From positions 1 to 64,000 of the forward strand of contig JAFALA010000047.1 in NCBI GenBank assembly GCA_019234815.1: 64,000 nucleotides of DNA, written 5' to 3'. Below the pieces are notes generated by a model that saw only the letters and a program-made list of their open reading frames with translations, made no database searches and was not told the DNA's origin. This DNA is from Burkholderiaceae bacterium (lineage in GTDB: Bacteria; Pseudomonadota; Gammaproteobacteria; Burkholderiales; Burkholderiaceae_C). Made by a program: the position numbers and the translations under genes. The number at the start of each line of letters is the position of its first letter. Positions within the stretch are counted from its first letter, which is position 1. Shown here one piece after another: positions 7,834-16,799 of this stretch.

Positions 7834-8463
7834 TCAGAGGGCTCCTTGATTGGCAAGATGTGCGCGCAGCGCGGCGTTTTCAGCGTCCAGTTCTTCCAGG
7901 CGCTGTCGAAGCGGCCGGACCGCCGCCGCCATTTCTTTCTCGGTGAATCGGCGCGTGATGTGCTGGGGGCAGTTCCAGTCGAAGGATTCCAGCCGCATCC
8001 GGAAAATACGCTCGACCTTGCCTTTGTACACAGGGTCGACGACGAGTCGGGTCAGCGCTGTATCCTCCTCGACATCCAACTGCTGGACGTGCGCGTAGAC
8101 CTTGAGCCGGGCCTTGCGCGGGTAGTCCATCAGGAACAGGCAGACGCGGTCGTCGCCCGCGAGATTGCCCGCGCTGATGTACTGCAGGTTGCCCTTGAAA
8201 TCGGCAAACGCCAGCGTACGCTCGTCCACCATCTTCAGAAAGCCGGTCGGGCCGCCGCGATGCTGGATGTAGGGCCAACCAGTCTGCGAGACGGTGGCCA
8301 TGTAGAAGCTGTCGCGCTCCGCGATGAAGGCCGCTTCGTCGATGGTGAAGCGATCGAACGCGCGATGGCCCTTGAAGTTCTGCCAAAAGTGGTCAACGCC
8401 CATCTTCGCCTGCGCGGCCTTCACGCTCGGCGTCATGGCAATCTCGAGAAAACCGTAGGACAT
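7834..8463 (-). CDS. Pyridoxamine 5'-phosphate oxidase family (FMN-binding split-barrel) protein
   Basis: A 209-residue protein with a split-barrel flavin-binding core: RDSFYMATVSQTGWPYIQHR followed by GPTGFLKMVDERTLAFADF and GNLQYISAGNLAGDDRVCLF, which is typical of PPOX-family proteins. The C-terminal 30 residues (MAAAVRPLRQRLEELDAENA) form a short coiled-coil-like helix. Expected to be a cytosolic flavoprotein; the substrate is unknown. It is not clearly in an operon with its neighbours (77 bp from the AhpD-like gene). Confidence 0.85.
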   Translation of the reverse strand: MSYGFLEIAMTPSVKAAQAKMGVDHFWQNFKGHRAFDRFTIDEAAFIAERDSFYMATVSQTGWPYIQHRGGPTGFLKMVDERTLAFADFKGNLQYISAGNLAGDDRVCLFLMDYPRKARLKVYAHVQQLDVEEDTALTRLVVDPVYKGKVERIFRMRLESFDWNCPQHITRRFTEKEMAAAVRPLRQRLEELDAENAALRAHLANQGAL

Positions 8464-8540
8464 GACGGGCTCCGGTTTGAGGATGGGCGGGGTGGACAGG
8501 GCCGTGCAGGTCGCCGGCCCCGGCCTCGGCCCAATTGGCG

Positions 8541-9086
8541 CTACGCGAGTTCGGTTGCGCGGACGATAGGGAAATCGATGTCGGTCTTGGCGATTTCGTT
8601 TAGCAGGTTGGTGAAGGTGCTCTCGGCGATCAGGGCGACGACCTCCACGATTTGCGCGTCGCTGACGCCGGCGTCGCGGACAGCCTTGATGTCGGCCTCG
8701 CTGACGTGTCCGCGGTCCCTGGCGACCTTGGCGGCGAATGCGACCAACGCATGGGCCCTGGCGTCACTCGAGGCGCCCTGGCGGTTCAGCATGATTTCTT
8801 CCGGACTCATCTTGGCCAGGTTCAGGCCGAGGTAGGTGTGGGCGGACAGGCAGTAGTCGCAGCCGTTGACCTGCGCGACGGCCAGCGCGATGCGCTCGCG
8901 CGTTTTCACGTCGAAGGTCTTGGCTAGGGCGCCCTGGAAGCTGGCGAAGCCGGTCAGGGCCGCGGGGCTGCTGCCGATCAGGCGGAACAGGTTCGGCACG
9001 ACGCCGAGTTGCTTGTTGACAGCCTCCAGCGTGGGCTTGGAACCTTCGGGCGCGGCGTCGAGGGCAGGGATGGAAAGGCGGGACAT
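8541..9086 (-). CDS. Carboxymuconolactone decarboxylase family (AhpD-like) protein
   Basis: A 181-residue all-helical protein with the AhpD-type redox centre in NGCDYCLSAH: Cys76, Cys79 and His83. Such proteins act as peroxidase-linked or alkylhydroperoxidase-like enzymes in the cytoplasm. I chose the internal ATG at 9086 rather than an upstream in-frame codon because GGAGG lies 6 bp before it and the family starts near MSRLSIP. It is divergent from a LysR regulator, a common arrangement in which the regulator controls this gene in response to oxidative or electrophilic stress. Confidence 0.9.
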   Translation of the reverse strand: MSRLSIPALDAAPEGSKPTLEAVNKQLGVVPNLFRLIGSSPAALTGFASFQGALAKTFDVKTRERIALAVAQVNGCDYCLSAHTYLGLNLAKMSPEEIMLNRQGASSDARAHALVAFAAKVARDRGHVSEADIKAVRDAGVSDAQIVEVVALIAESTFTNLLNEIAKTDIDFPIVRATELA

Positions 9087-9194
9087 GAGGATCCTCCAGT
9101 GTGTTGAAAGCCGAGAAAGCCGAAACGGCTTGGGCGGATCGAATGGTGTTCCTTTCCACATTGAATGAGAATACATAAATTGTTTGAATATGAT

Positions 9195-9209
9195 TTCCAA
9201 TATTTGGAA
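9195..9209. promoter_or_regulatory. Candidate LysR-type operator
   Basis: TTCCAA-TAT-TTGGAA is a perfect inverted repeat ending 7 bp before the LysR start codon, in the 130-bp divergent intergenic region with the AhpD-like gene. The T-N11-A form and AT-rich surroundings fit a LysR autoregulatory site. Confidence 0.5.
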
Positions 9210-9216
9210 GAATTAA

Positions 9217-10140
9217 ATGGATCGATTCGAAGCGATGTCTCTGCTGGTGGCCGTCACCGAGCGCGGCAGCCTCTCGGAGGCCGGGCGGGCGCTGCAAATG
9301 CCGCTGGCCACGCTCAGCCGAAAGATTTCCGAGCTGGAGGCCTTGCTGGGGACACGGCTGTTGATCCGCACGACACGCAAGCTGACGCTGACCGACGCGG
9401 GCGTTACCTACCTGGCGGCGGCGCGGCGCATCATCGAGCAGGTGGAAGAGGCGGAACGGGAGGCTGCCGGCGAGTTCACGGCGCCCAAGGGTGAGCTCGC
9501 GGTCACGGCGCCGATGATGTTCGGCCGCCTGCACGTGCTCCCGGTGGTGGCCGATTTCCTCGCCGCGTTTCCCGAGATCTCCGTGCGGCTCATCCTCGCG
9601 GATCGCAATGTGGACCTTGTCGACGACCGCGTGGACATGGCGCTGCGAATCGGGCGGCTGCCCGACAGCTCGATGGTGGCCACCAAGGTCGGGACGCTGC
9701 GCACGGTCACCTGCGCGGCGCCTTCGCTGCTGTCGGGGCGAAGCAGGCCCCGCCGCCCTGGCGAACTCCAAAATTTTCCTTGTGTGGCGGTCGACACGCC
9801 CATGCCGTCGCCGTCATGGCGGTTTCGCCATCCACGCTCAAGTGCTGCGCTGGACGTCACGGTGGCGCCTCGCTTGACGGTGACGAATCCGGAAGCCGCC
9901 GCGCAGGCCGCGATTTGCGGCGTGGGCGTCACCCGGCTGCTGCACTACCAGGTTGTGGACGCGGTTCGACGCGGCGACTTGGAAATCATCCTCGACCAGT
10001 ACGAGCTTGAACCGTCGCCCGTTCACCTGGTCCACGCGTCACGGGGACAGATGCCGCTCAAGATGCGCCGCTTCCTTGACCACGCGGCGCCTCGACTGCG
10101 ACGCGCCCTCGATGAAATTGCCGCGCCTCAACCGGAATGA
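9217..10140 (+). CDS. LysR-family transcriptional regulator
   Basis: 307 residues. The N-terminal winged helix-turn-helix is clear: MDRFEAMSLLVAVTERGSLS, then AGRALQMPLATLSRKISELE and GTRLLIRTTRKLTLTDAG. A periplasmic-binding-protein-like effector domain follows (about residues 90-300). Cytoplasmic DNA-binding protein. It is transcribed away from the AhpD-like gene, and a palindrome lies just before its start. The effector is unknown. Length is standard for the family. Confidence 0.93.
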   Translation: MDRFEAMSLLVAVTERGSLSEAGRALQMPLATLSRKISELEALLGTRLLIRTTRKLTLTDAGVTYLAAARRIIEQVEEAEREAAGEFTAPKGELAVTAPMMFGRLHVLPVVADFLAAFPEISVRLILADRNVDLVDDRVDMALRIGRLPDSSMVATKVGTLRTVTCAAPSLLSGRSRPRRPGELQNFPCVAVDTPMPSPSWRFRHPRSSAALDVTVAPRLTVTNPEAAAQAAICGVGVTRLLHYQVVDAVRRGDLEIILDQYELEPSPVHLVHASRGQMPLKMRRFLDHAAPRLRRALDEIAAPQPE

Positions 10141-10202
10141 GCGATGTGCCGCGAGCGGCCCGCCGCCCAAGCTCACGAATGGCCGAATATGGCCGAATGG
10201 CT

Positions 10203-10331
10203 TTACTTCGGGATGGCTTCCAGCACATTGATGATCACCAGCGTGATGAAGCCGGTGAGCACGACCACCGGCAGGGAGAAGAACGCCAGGGCCAGGAAGC
10301 TGCCGCCCCAATCGGTAGGTTTGCTGTTCAT
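10203..10331 (-). CDS. 42-residue single-span membrane peptide, unknown function
   Basis: A short reading frame: MNSKPTDWGGSFLALAFFSL, then a hydrophobic stretch PVVVLTGFITLVIINVL and the tail EAIPK. AGGAG lies 8 bp before the ATG. The hydrophobic core (about residues 12-37) should span the membrane once. It looks loosely like small NapE/TorE-type subunits of respiratory oxidoreductases, but no nap or tor gene is in the window, so I do not assign that. It is the last gene before the carbohydrate locus. Confidence 0.6.
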   Translation of the reverse strand: MNSKPTDWGGSFLALAFFSLPVVVLTGFITLVIINVLEAIPK

Positions 10332-10442
10332 GTCGAAACTCCTGCGGCCGTTCGCGACTTCGATACGGCCAGTCTAGGAGCAGGCGGGCTGACGAAGCGC
10401 TTGGATATGCGGTTGTTTGGGCCCGCAGTTGTCGGCCAGAAC

Positions 10443-12995
10443 TCAGCGCAGGTCCAGTTGGTAGTCGCCGCCCGTCAGGCAATAGCGCAGCAGCCAGCCG
10501 CCGCTTGGGCCCAGGGTGGCGCCGCCTGCATCCACCCGGGTCATCCGGGCCAGGGTCAGTGCGCCGCCGATCTGAACGGTCGGCCGGGTATCGCCAGGCC
10601 ACCACAGCTCGTTGGCGCAAACCGGTTCGTGGCCCGCGCCCAGGCCTTGCAGACTGCCTTGCAGGTTGAATGAGCCGGCATCGGCCTTCCAAGTCGCGCT
10701 GGCATCGGCGTGATGGCGCAGGTAGGGGCGCATCAGGATGCGCGTGATCTCAGTGCCTGCACCGAGGTCTTCCTGCCCGGGGCAGCTCATGCGCCGGATG
10801 TTGCCGGCCACTTTGCCGGGATAGACGTGCGGGTCGCTGCAGCCCTGTTTCCAGACCCAGAAGGCCGACCCAAGCTGGTGGGCGTCCTCGGCAGCCACTT
10901 GGCGTTTCAACAAGGGCGCGTCGATGGCGGGTGCCCTGAAATAGCCCCATTCGCCGATCCACAGCGGCACGCCCATCTGACGCGCCGCGGCCTCGGCGAG
11001 GGCATAGCCGCGCTCGATGGACACCAGGGTCAGGCCGAAGTCCTGGTCCGCGGTGATGGACTCGTTGTAGAGGTGGGGCGAGAACACGATTTGCGCGTCG
11101 CTCGTGAACGCGCGCGGCGGCAGGTTGTCGATGCCGAAGCCGCTCCAGATCACGCTGGGTTCGAACATCACCAGGTGACGAAACCCGCCGGGAGCGGCGT
11201 CCTCGCCGGCGCGCAGCGCGGCAATGGCGCGCGCATGGTAGTTGGCCAGCAGCAGCGTGGAGGCCACCGGCGGCTGTTCGCCGAAGTTGGGCTCGTTGAG
11301 CAGGTCGAAGCCGGCCACCGTCGGGTCGGCGCCAAACTCCCGGCCCAGGATCTGCCAGGCTTGCAGCAGCGAACTCTGGATCCCGTCGCGATCGACGTAG
11401 AACGACTGGAATGCCCGCGATACGTTCGGGGCCAGGTCGCGCCCGGTCACCTGGCAGGGCGCCGTGCCGTCGGTCAGCGTGGCCCACAGGGGGGCGCCGT
11501 CCCAGCCGGTCATGGGTTCGCTGCCCGGCGGGCAATGCGTGCCGGGCGGCGCATTCACATGCACGCCCCAGGCGTCCTGGTGCAGGTCCAGCAGCACGTA
11601 GATGCCATGCGCGCGCGCCCAGGCTACGGCCTGGTGGATGCGCGCGATGTAGGCCGCCGATGTCTGCTGGGGCGCCGGCTGCAGCAGCGACCAGGACAGC
11701 GTCAGCCGCACCATGTTCAAACCCAGCGCCGCCATGTCGACGAAGTCCTGCTCCTCCAGGGGCCGGGTCGGCGGCAGCCGGGTGTCGCTCTGGAAGTACT
11801 CGCCCAACTGGTTGACGTTGACGCCGCGCAGCGTGACCAACGTGCCGCTTACGTCCGCGATGCGCGGGCCGCTGGCGGTGTCCAACACCTGCAGGCGGGG
11901 CATGTCGCCCTGGTCCGTGCCCCGGGGCGTCAGGTGGAGGGGCGGTCGAGCCAGGACGGCAGGGGGCGGCGCGGTATGGCTTGCGTACCCACTCCAATAC
12001 GCGTTCAGGCCCAGCGCCAGCGCGGCCATGCCCATGGCGACGGGTGTCATCATGATTTTTCTTGGCAAGACGCGGCAGGCCAGGTTCGATGCGACGCAGA
12101 GGCCGGCCAGGACCAGCGCGAAGGCGCCCGCGTCCACGGTGCGGACGAACAGGGCCGGCGCGATCCAGGTTTCATGGGGCGCGCCGGCCGGGTGGGCATG
12201 GATCAGCATCAGCGCCTGTACCAAGAGCAGCACCATTGCGGCCCATGCCGCCGTGGCGCACGCGCGGCTCAGGCTGCTGCCGCCGCGAAGGCCGAGATAC
12301 AGCACTGCGCCCAGCAGGGCCAGGCTCCAGCCTGCGTGCGTTCCGGCGGGCATTCCGGTGGGCGTTGGGGCGAACAGCTCCAGGTCCATGCGGTAGACAT
12401 AGCCCATAGGGCCGCCTTGCCAGAAATGCTGCGCCAGCCAGGGGCCGAGCCAGGCCAGCGCCAGCATGCAGGCGGCGCTGACCCATGCGGCTTGCCGGGC
12501 CGCCGCGCTGCTGCCGATCACCAGATTGCGCAGGCGCTGCCGGCCCCAGACTGCAGGCACGGCAGGCAGCCAGCCGACCAGAAGCATCTTCAGTGCGGCA
12601 TAGCCGCTGCTCCACAGCAGGAACGCCAGCGTCTCGTCCAGGGCCAGCACGTAGCGGCCCTGTAGCCGCATCAGCGCGACGGGCAGCAGGCTGGCCAGGA
12701 AACTCGCGGCGGCCATGGCCAGCATGACAAGGGCCCACAGCCGCAGCAACAGGGCCGATCGGCCCGTGTACGGCTCCGCCAGCAGCGCGCGCGCGCCGAC
12801 GAAGCTCAGCAGCAGCGCCAACGGCACCTGGACCAAGTAGGGCGCCCACCACCAGAGCGCTGCCACGGGATGGCCGACCCAGCCCACGGGCGCGAAGATG
12901 CCCGAGGGGTCCAGCGCCGCGCCGGCAAGCAGCAGCGCGAGGGCGACGCTCAAGCGAAGGGCGCCTCTCGTGGACGCGATCAGCCAGAAATCCAT
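10443..12995 (-). CDS. Membrane-fused GH5 glycoside hydrolase, endoglycoceramidase-like
   Basis: 850 residues. The first 340 or so hold eight or nine hydrophobic segments (for example VPLALLLSFVGARALL and IAPALFVRTVDAGAFALVLA). They are followed by a GH5 (beta/alpha)8 domain with VLLDLHQDAWG, acid/base Glu568 in FDLLNEPNFG, FSPHLY, and nucleophile Glu682 in WIGEWGYF. DLHQD plus LLNEP resembles endoglycoceramidases, which release glycans from glycosphingolipids. A beta-sandwich-like C-terminus is likely. It lies 16 bp after the GH27 gene on the same strand. The fusion to a polytopic membrane domain is unusual. Substrate is inference. Confidence 0.85.
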   Translation of the reverse strand: MDFWLIASTRGALRLSVALALLLAGAALDPSGIFAPVGWVGHPVAALWWWAPYLVQVPLALLLSFVGARALLAEPYTGRSALLLRLWALVMLAMAAASFLASLLPVALMRLQGRYVLALDETLAFLLWSSGYAALKMLLVGWLPAVPAVWGRQRLRNLVIGSSAAARQAAWVSAACMLALAWLGPWLAQHFWQGGPMGYVYRMDLELFAPTPTGMPAGTHAGWSLALLGAVLYLGLRGGSSLSRACATAAWAAMVLLLVQALMLIHAHPAGAPHETWIAPALFVRTVDAGAFALVLAGLCVASNLACRVLPRKIMMTPVAMGMAALALGLNAYWSGYASHTAPPPAVLARPPLHLTPRGTDQGDMPRLQVLDTASGPRIADVSGTLVTLRGVNVNQLGEYFQSDTRLPPTRPLEEQDFVDMAALGLNMVRLTLSWSLLQPAPQQTSAAYIARIHQAVAWARAHGIYVLLDLHQDAWGVHVNAPPGTHCPPGSEPMTGWDGAPLWATLTDGTAPCQVTGRDLAPNVSRAFQSFYVDRDGIQSSLLQAWQILGREFGADPTVAGFDLLNEPNFGEQPPVASTLLLANYHARAIAALRAGEDAAPGGFRHLVMFEPSVIWSGFGIDNLPPRAFTSDAQIVFSPHLYNESITADQDFGLTLVSIERGYALAEAAARQMGVPLWIGEWGYFRAPAIDAPLLKRQVAAEDAHQLGSAFWVWKQGCSDPHVYPGKVAGNIRRMSCPGQEDLGAGTEITRILMRPYLRHHADASATWKADAGSFNLQGSLQGLGAGHEPVCANELWWPGDTRPTVQIGGALTLARMTRVDAGGATLGPSGGWLLRYCLTGGDYQLDLR

Positions 12996-13011
12996 GCCGA
13001 CGAGTCTGCGC

Positions 13012-14199
13012 CTAGCGGATGCGCAACAGGATCACGTCATGACCCATGACGATGGCGCGGTAATCCAGCGGCAGCGGCCCCATGTCCTTGTTGGCCCAGA
13101 CGTCGTGCGCCTTCACCGGGCGCCTGTAGCCGAGCTTGCGGAAGTCCACGCGGATCTCGTTGTAGATGTCGCTGCGGTTGAACAGGGCCACCACCTGGCT
13201 GCCGTCGGCCATGCGCTTGGCCCAGATCTCCAGCTGGCCCTCGCTGGAGACGCGGTCGCCCTGGTGGCCGGCCTTGTCCTGGTCGATGGCGATGATGTCG
13301 CGGTGGGTCAGCATGGCGATGGTCTCGGGCGACATCCGGGTCAGGTCGTTGCCGGCCAGCAGCGGCGCCGAGAGCAGGGCCCACAGGCTCATGTGGGTGC
13401 GGTATTCCTCGGGCTTCATGCCGCCGTTGCCGACTTCCAACATGTCGGGGTCGTTCCAGTGGCCGGGGCCGGCGTAGGGCGAGAGCCCGGCCTGCCCGAA
13501 GCCGATCTCGGCCATGCGGTCGTAGCTGTCGGTGATGTCGCCGGTGGTGCGCCATGCATTGCCGCCGACCCCGGCGCCCCAGTGCCAGACCGAGTCGTAG
13601 CCGTACTGGCACAGGCTGAAGACGATGGGGCGGCCGGTCTTGCGCAGCGCGCTGTGCATCTTCATGTAGGCCGCGCGCATGATGCTGCGGGCCTCCGGCG
13701 GGGACACCTTGTCCAGTTGCTCGCCCAGGCTGCAGAGGTCGTACTTGAGGTAGTCGATACCCCATTCGGCGTAGGTGCGGGCGTCCTGTTCCTCGTGTCC
13801 GCCGCTGCCGGCGTAGCCGGCGCAGGTCTTGGGGCCGGGGGACGAGTAAAGGCCCAGCTTCAGGCCTTTGGCATGCACGTAGTCGGCCAGCGCCTTCATG
13901 TCGGGGAACTTGGCGTTCGGATGGATCACGCCGGCCGCGTCGCGCTCGCCTTCCCAGGTGTCGTCGATGTTGACGTAGACGTAGCCGGCATCGCGCATGC
14001 CGCTGGACACCATGGCGTCGGCCTGGGCGCGCACGGTGGCGTCGTCGATCTTTTCGGCGAAATGGTTCCAACTGTTCCAGCCCATCGGCGGCGTGGCGGC
14101 CAGGTCGGCCGCCGCCCGCGCGGGCAGGGCCGCCAGCAGCGCGGAGGCGCCGCATGCGGCCAGGAGCAGGGCGCGCAGCCTGCGAGTCAGTGCGTTCAT
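13012..14199 (-). CDS. GH27 alpha-galactosidase, secreted
   Basis: 395 residues with a signal peptide (MNALTRRLRALLLAACGASA, cleavage after ALPARA). The GH27 barrel follows: TPPMGWNSWNHFA at the mature N-terminus, YVNIDDTWEG, nucleophile Asp154 in YLKYDLC, and probable acid/base Asp221 in TGDITDS. It removes terminal alpha-galactosyl residues, probably in the periplasm. The ATG at 14199 has TGGAG upstream and starts the signal peptide; codons further upstream are not protein-like. It lies between the TonB receptor and the GH5 gene in one operon. Confidence 0.93.
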   Translation of the reverse strand: MNALTRRLRALLLAACGASALLAALPARAAADLAATPPMGWNSWNHFAEKIDDATVRAQADAMVSSGMRDAGYVYVNIDDTWEGERDAAGVIHPNAKFPDMKALADYVHAKGLKLGLYSSPGPKTCAGYAGSGGHEEQDARTYAEWGIDYLKYDLCSLGEQLDKVSPPEARSIMRAAYMKMHSALRKTGRPIVFSLCQYGYDSVWHWGAGVGGNAWRTTGDITDSYDRMAEIGFGQAGLSPYAGPGHWNDPDMLEVGNGGMKPEEYRTHMSLWALLSAPLLAGNDLTRMSPETIAMLTHRDIIAIDQDKAGHQGDRVSSEGQLEIWAKRMADGSQVVALFNRSDIYNEIRVDFRKLGYRRPVKAHDVWANKDMGPLPLDYRAIVMGHDVILLRIR

Positions 14200-14224
14200 G
14201 GGGACTCCAGGGTGGTTGTCAGGG

Positions 14225-16750
14225 TCACAGCTTGGCGCTGATCTCGAACAGGTAGGCGCGCGGCGGCGTGACGCCCGCATAGATGGCACCCAGCTGCGCG
14301 GCCTCGGTGCCCACGTCGCGGATGTACTGCTTGTTGGCCAGGTTGTTGACGATCAGGCCCACGGCCCATTTCTTGGACGGCGCTTCCCAGCCCAGGCGCA
14401 TGTCGACGCGGGTTTGGGCCTCGCCGATGCTGAAGCTCGGGGTGCTCAGGCAGTTGAAGGTGTAGGCGGAATCGGAGTTGCAGCGTTGCGCGCTCTTGTA
14501 GCCCACTTGCACGCCGAAGCTGGCCTGGCCGTTCGCAATGCCCCAGCGCGCGTCGGCGTTCATGGTCGCCATCACCGAGGGCGTGCCGGTCGGCTGGCCC
14601 GTCAGGTTGATGTTGACGATATTGCCGGTGGCGGGATCGGTTTCGGACTTGATGAAGCTGCCGTAGGTCTGGTCGATGTACTCCAGTGCGCCGCCCAGGC
14701 GCCAGACGCGGTCCACGCGCCACTGCAGCCCCAGGTCCACGCCAGTCGCCTGCTGGTTGGACGTGACGGGGGCATAGGAGCCCGCGATCTGCCCTGGCTG
14801 GGGCGGCACGAACATCAGGCTTTGCAGATTGCTGAACTTGTAGTGGAAGGCCGTGGCGTTGTAGAACAGGCCGGCGTCCTTGAACTGGCCCTTGGCGCCC
14901 GCCTCATAACTGGTCACATACTCGGGCTGGTATTTGGAGCCTTGCTGGTCCGGCGGCGCGTTCCATGCAAATCCGCCGGCCTGGTAGCCCTCGGTCCAGG
15001 ACGCGAAGAGCATGTGGTCGGGCGTCAGGTGGTGGTCGAACACCAGGCGCGGGCTGGTGTTGTTCCAGGAAGCGCTGGATGACGCCGTGCTGGTCAGCGT
15101 GGTGGGGTCGTTGAATTCGATGTTGCTGAAATAGGGCGTCTGCCCCATCAGGACCTGGGTCAGTTGCAGCAACTGGGCCGCCGCCGCGCTGATCTGCGCG
15201 GGTACGGCGGTGCTGGCGGACAAGGCTTGGTAAGTTTGCGCCAGGGTGCCGAGCTGGCCGTCCAGCACCGAGGCCGTGCGCAGCGGGCTGTACCAGCTGA
15301 ACGTTTTTTCGTCATGCGTGAAGCGGACGCCGGTGGTCAGGTTGTCCGCCGGGCTCAGGCGCCAGATGGCATCGCCATACAGCGCAAACGCTTTGTAATC
15401 CCCATGGTTGTACATGTTCTCCTGCCAGGCCTGCCCGTTGAGCAGGTTGGTGCCGAGCAGCGTGCTGTTGCCGAGCGCGTAGCCCAGCTGCTGCGAGGCG
15501 CCTGTCAGGTAGGAGAAGGGCGTGGCCGGCGCGATCCCGACGGCCTGCGACAGCGGCTGCAGCTGCGGATCGATCGAATTGGTATTGAGGTTGCCTTGGT
15601 TGTCCTGGCTGGCATGTTCCAGGTAGCCGCTCAGGCCGGCCACCCAGTTCACCAGCGCGTTGTGGCCGCTGAGCTTGAATTCCTGCTGCCAACTGGTATT
15701 GCCCTCGATATTGCCGGTGGACAGATAGGAGTTGATATGGCCCGAGCCGTCGTTGTCTTCGATGTTCTGGGCCCTGAAGTGCCGGTAGGCCGTGATGCTG
15801 GTGAGTTCGGCGAAGGGCAGGCTGTGCTCGATGCGCAGGGTCGCGCCATCGAAAATGCGGGCCTCGACGTTCGGGTTGACGTCGTCGTCCAGCGCCTGGG
15901 AGCGCGGGTCCAGCCAGGTGCGGGTCACATAGAGATCTCCGGCGTTGGGATTCAACGCCCATATCGGCCTGGCCTTCTGGTGCAGTTGTTCGTGCTCCCA
16001 GGTCAGCTGTGCCGAAGTGTCGTCGCTGCTCCAGCGCACGGCCGCTCGCGTGCCCCAGGTGTGTTCGCCGCCATAGAGCGAGCCGTCGTAGCTGTTTCTC
16101 ACCCAGCCGTCGCGGTATTCGCCGACCGAGGAAAACCGAAAGGCCGTGCTGTCGTTGAGCGGCAGGTTGAGCAGTGCCTCGTAGTGCCGCGTTCCTTGCG
16201 TGCCCAGGCGCACCAGGCCGCTGGCTTCCAGTTGGCCGTTGGGGTCGTTCTGGATGATGGAAATCGCGCCGGCCGCCGAGTTGCGGCCGAACAGCGTGCC
16301 CTGCGGGCCTTCCAGCACTTCGACGCGCTTGATGTCGTTGAAGTTCAGCAGCGCGCCGCCGGTCTTGCCCGCGTAGACGCCGTTGATGTACATGCCGACG
16401 GGCGAATCGGTCCCGATGCCAAAGTCCGGCGCGCCCAGGCCGCGCAGGGTGTAGCCGGGCTGGGTCGGTTGCGAGGCGTCGATCTGCAGGCCGGGAATGA
16501 AGTTGTCCAGGCTGCCCAGGCTGGTGGCGCCGATCTCCTGCAAGGCTTCCGAGGTCAGCACCTGCATGGCGATGGGCACGTTCTGCAGCTGCTGCACACG
16601 GCTCTGGCCGGTGACCTCGACGGTGCCCAGCGTCGCGATGTCGGGCGTCTGGGATTGCGCCAGCGCCTGGCCGCCGGCGCCCAGGACGAGGACCAAGGCG
16701 GCGGCCTGGGCAAGGGTATGGCGCTGGCTGGGAACGGCTTTCATCATCAT
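14225..16750 (-). CDS. TonB-dependent outer-membrane receptor
   Basis: 841 residues. A signal peptide is followed by a plug domain (LGTVEVTGQSRVQQLQNVPI, RGLGAPDFGIGTDSPVG, VEVLEGPQGTLFGRNSAAGA), and then a long beta-barrel. Receptors of this subtype (short plug with GPQGTLFGRN) import siderophores, sugars or other small ligands using TonB energy. The gene is followed after 25 bp by the GH27 gene. Given the glycosidases in the operon, import of a galactosylated glycan or glycolipid fragment is the favoured inference. Three consecutive ATG codons make the exact start uncertain by up to two residues. Confidence 0.95.
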   Translation of the reverse strand: MMMKAVPSQRHTLAQAAALVLVLGAGGQALAQSQTPDIATLGTVEVTGQSRVQQLQNVPIAMQVLTSEALQEIGATSLGSLDNFIPGLQIDASQPTQPGYTLRGLGAPDFGIGTDSPVGMYINGVYAGKTGGALLNFNDIKRVEVLEGPQGTLFGRNSAAGAISIIQNDPNGQLEASGLVRLGTQGTRHYEALLNLPLNDSTAFRFSSVGEYRDGWVRNSYDGSLYGGEHTWGTRAAVRWSSDDTSAQLTWEHEQLHQKARPIWALNPNAGDLYVTRTWLDPRSQALDDDVNPNVEARIFDGATLRIEHSLPFAELTSITAYRHFRAQNIEDNDGSGHINSYLSTGNIEGNTSWQQEFKLSGHNALVNWVAGLSGYLEHASQDNQGNLNTNSIDPQLQPLSQAVGIAPATPFSYLTGASQQLGYALGNSTLLGTNLLNGQAWQENMYNHGDYKAFALYGDAIWRLSPADNLTTGVRFTHDEKTFSWYSPLRTASVLDGQLGTLAQTYQALSASTAVPAQISAAAAQLLQLTQVLMGQTPYFSNIEFNDPTTLTSTASSSASWNNTSPRLVFDHHLTPDHMLFASWTEGYQAGGFAWNAPPDQQGSKYQPEYVTSYEAGAKGQFKDAGLFYNATAFHYKFSNLQSLMFVPPQPGQIAGSYAPVTSNQQATGVDLGLQWRVDRVWRLGGALEYIDQTYGSFIKSETDPATGNIVNINLTGQPTGTPSVMATMNADARWGIANGQASFGVQVGYKSAQRCNSDSAYTFNCLSTPSFSIGEAQTRVDMRLGWEAPSKKWAVGLIVNNLANKQYIRDVGTEAAQLGAIYAGVTPPRAYLFEISAKL

Positions 16751-16799
16751 GTGTCTCCGTGGCTTGTTTGGGTTCGTGAGGCGATGGCAGGCATCGCGT

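Noticed and set aside
3448-8463. Chromate region as an island integrated at tRNA-Leu
   Set aside because: No integrase and no repeat of the tRNA 3' end was found on the far side, so I only note the position.
10203-10331. Calling the small peptide NapE or TorE
   Set aside because: Similarity is only in size and hydrophobicity, and no nap or tor genes are present.
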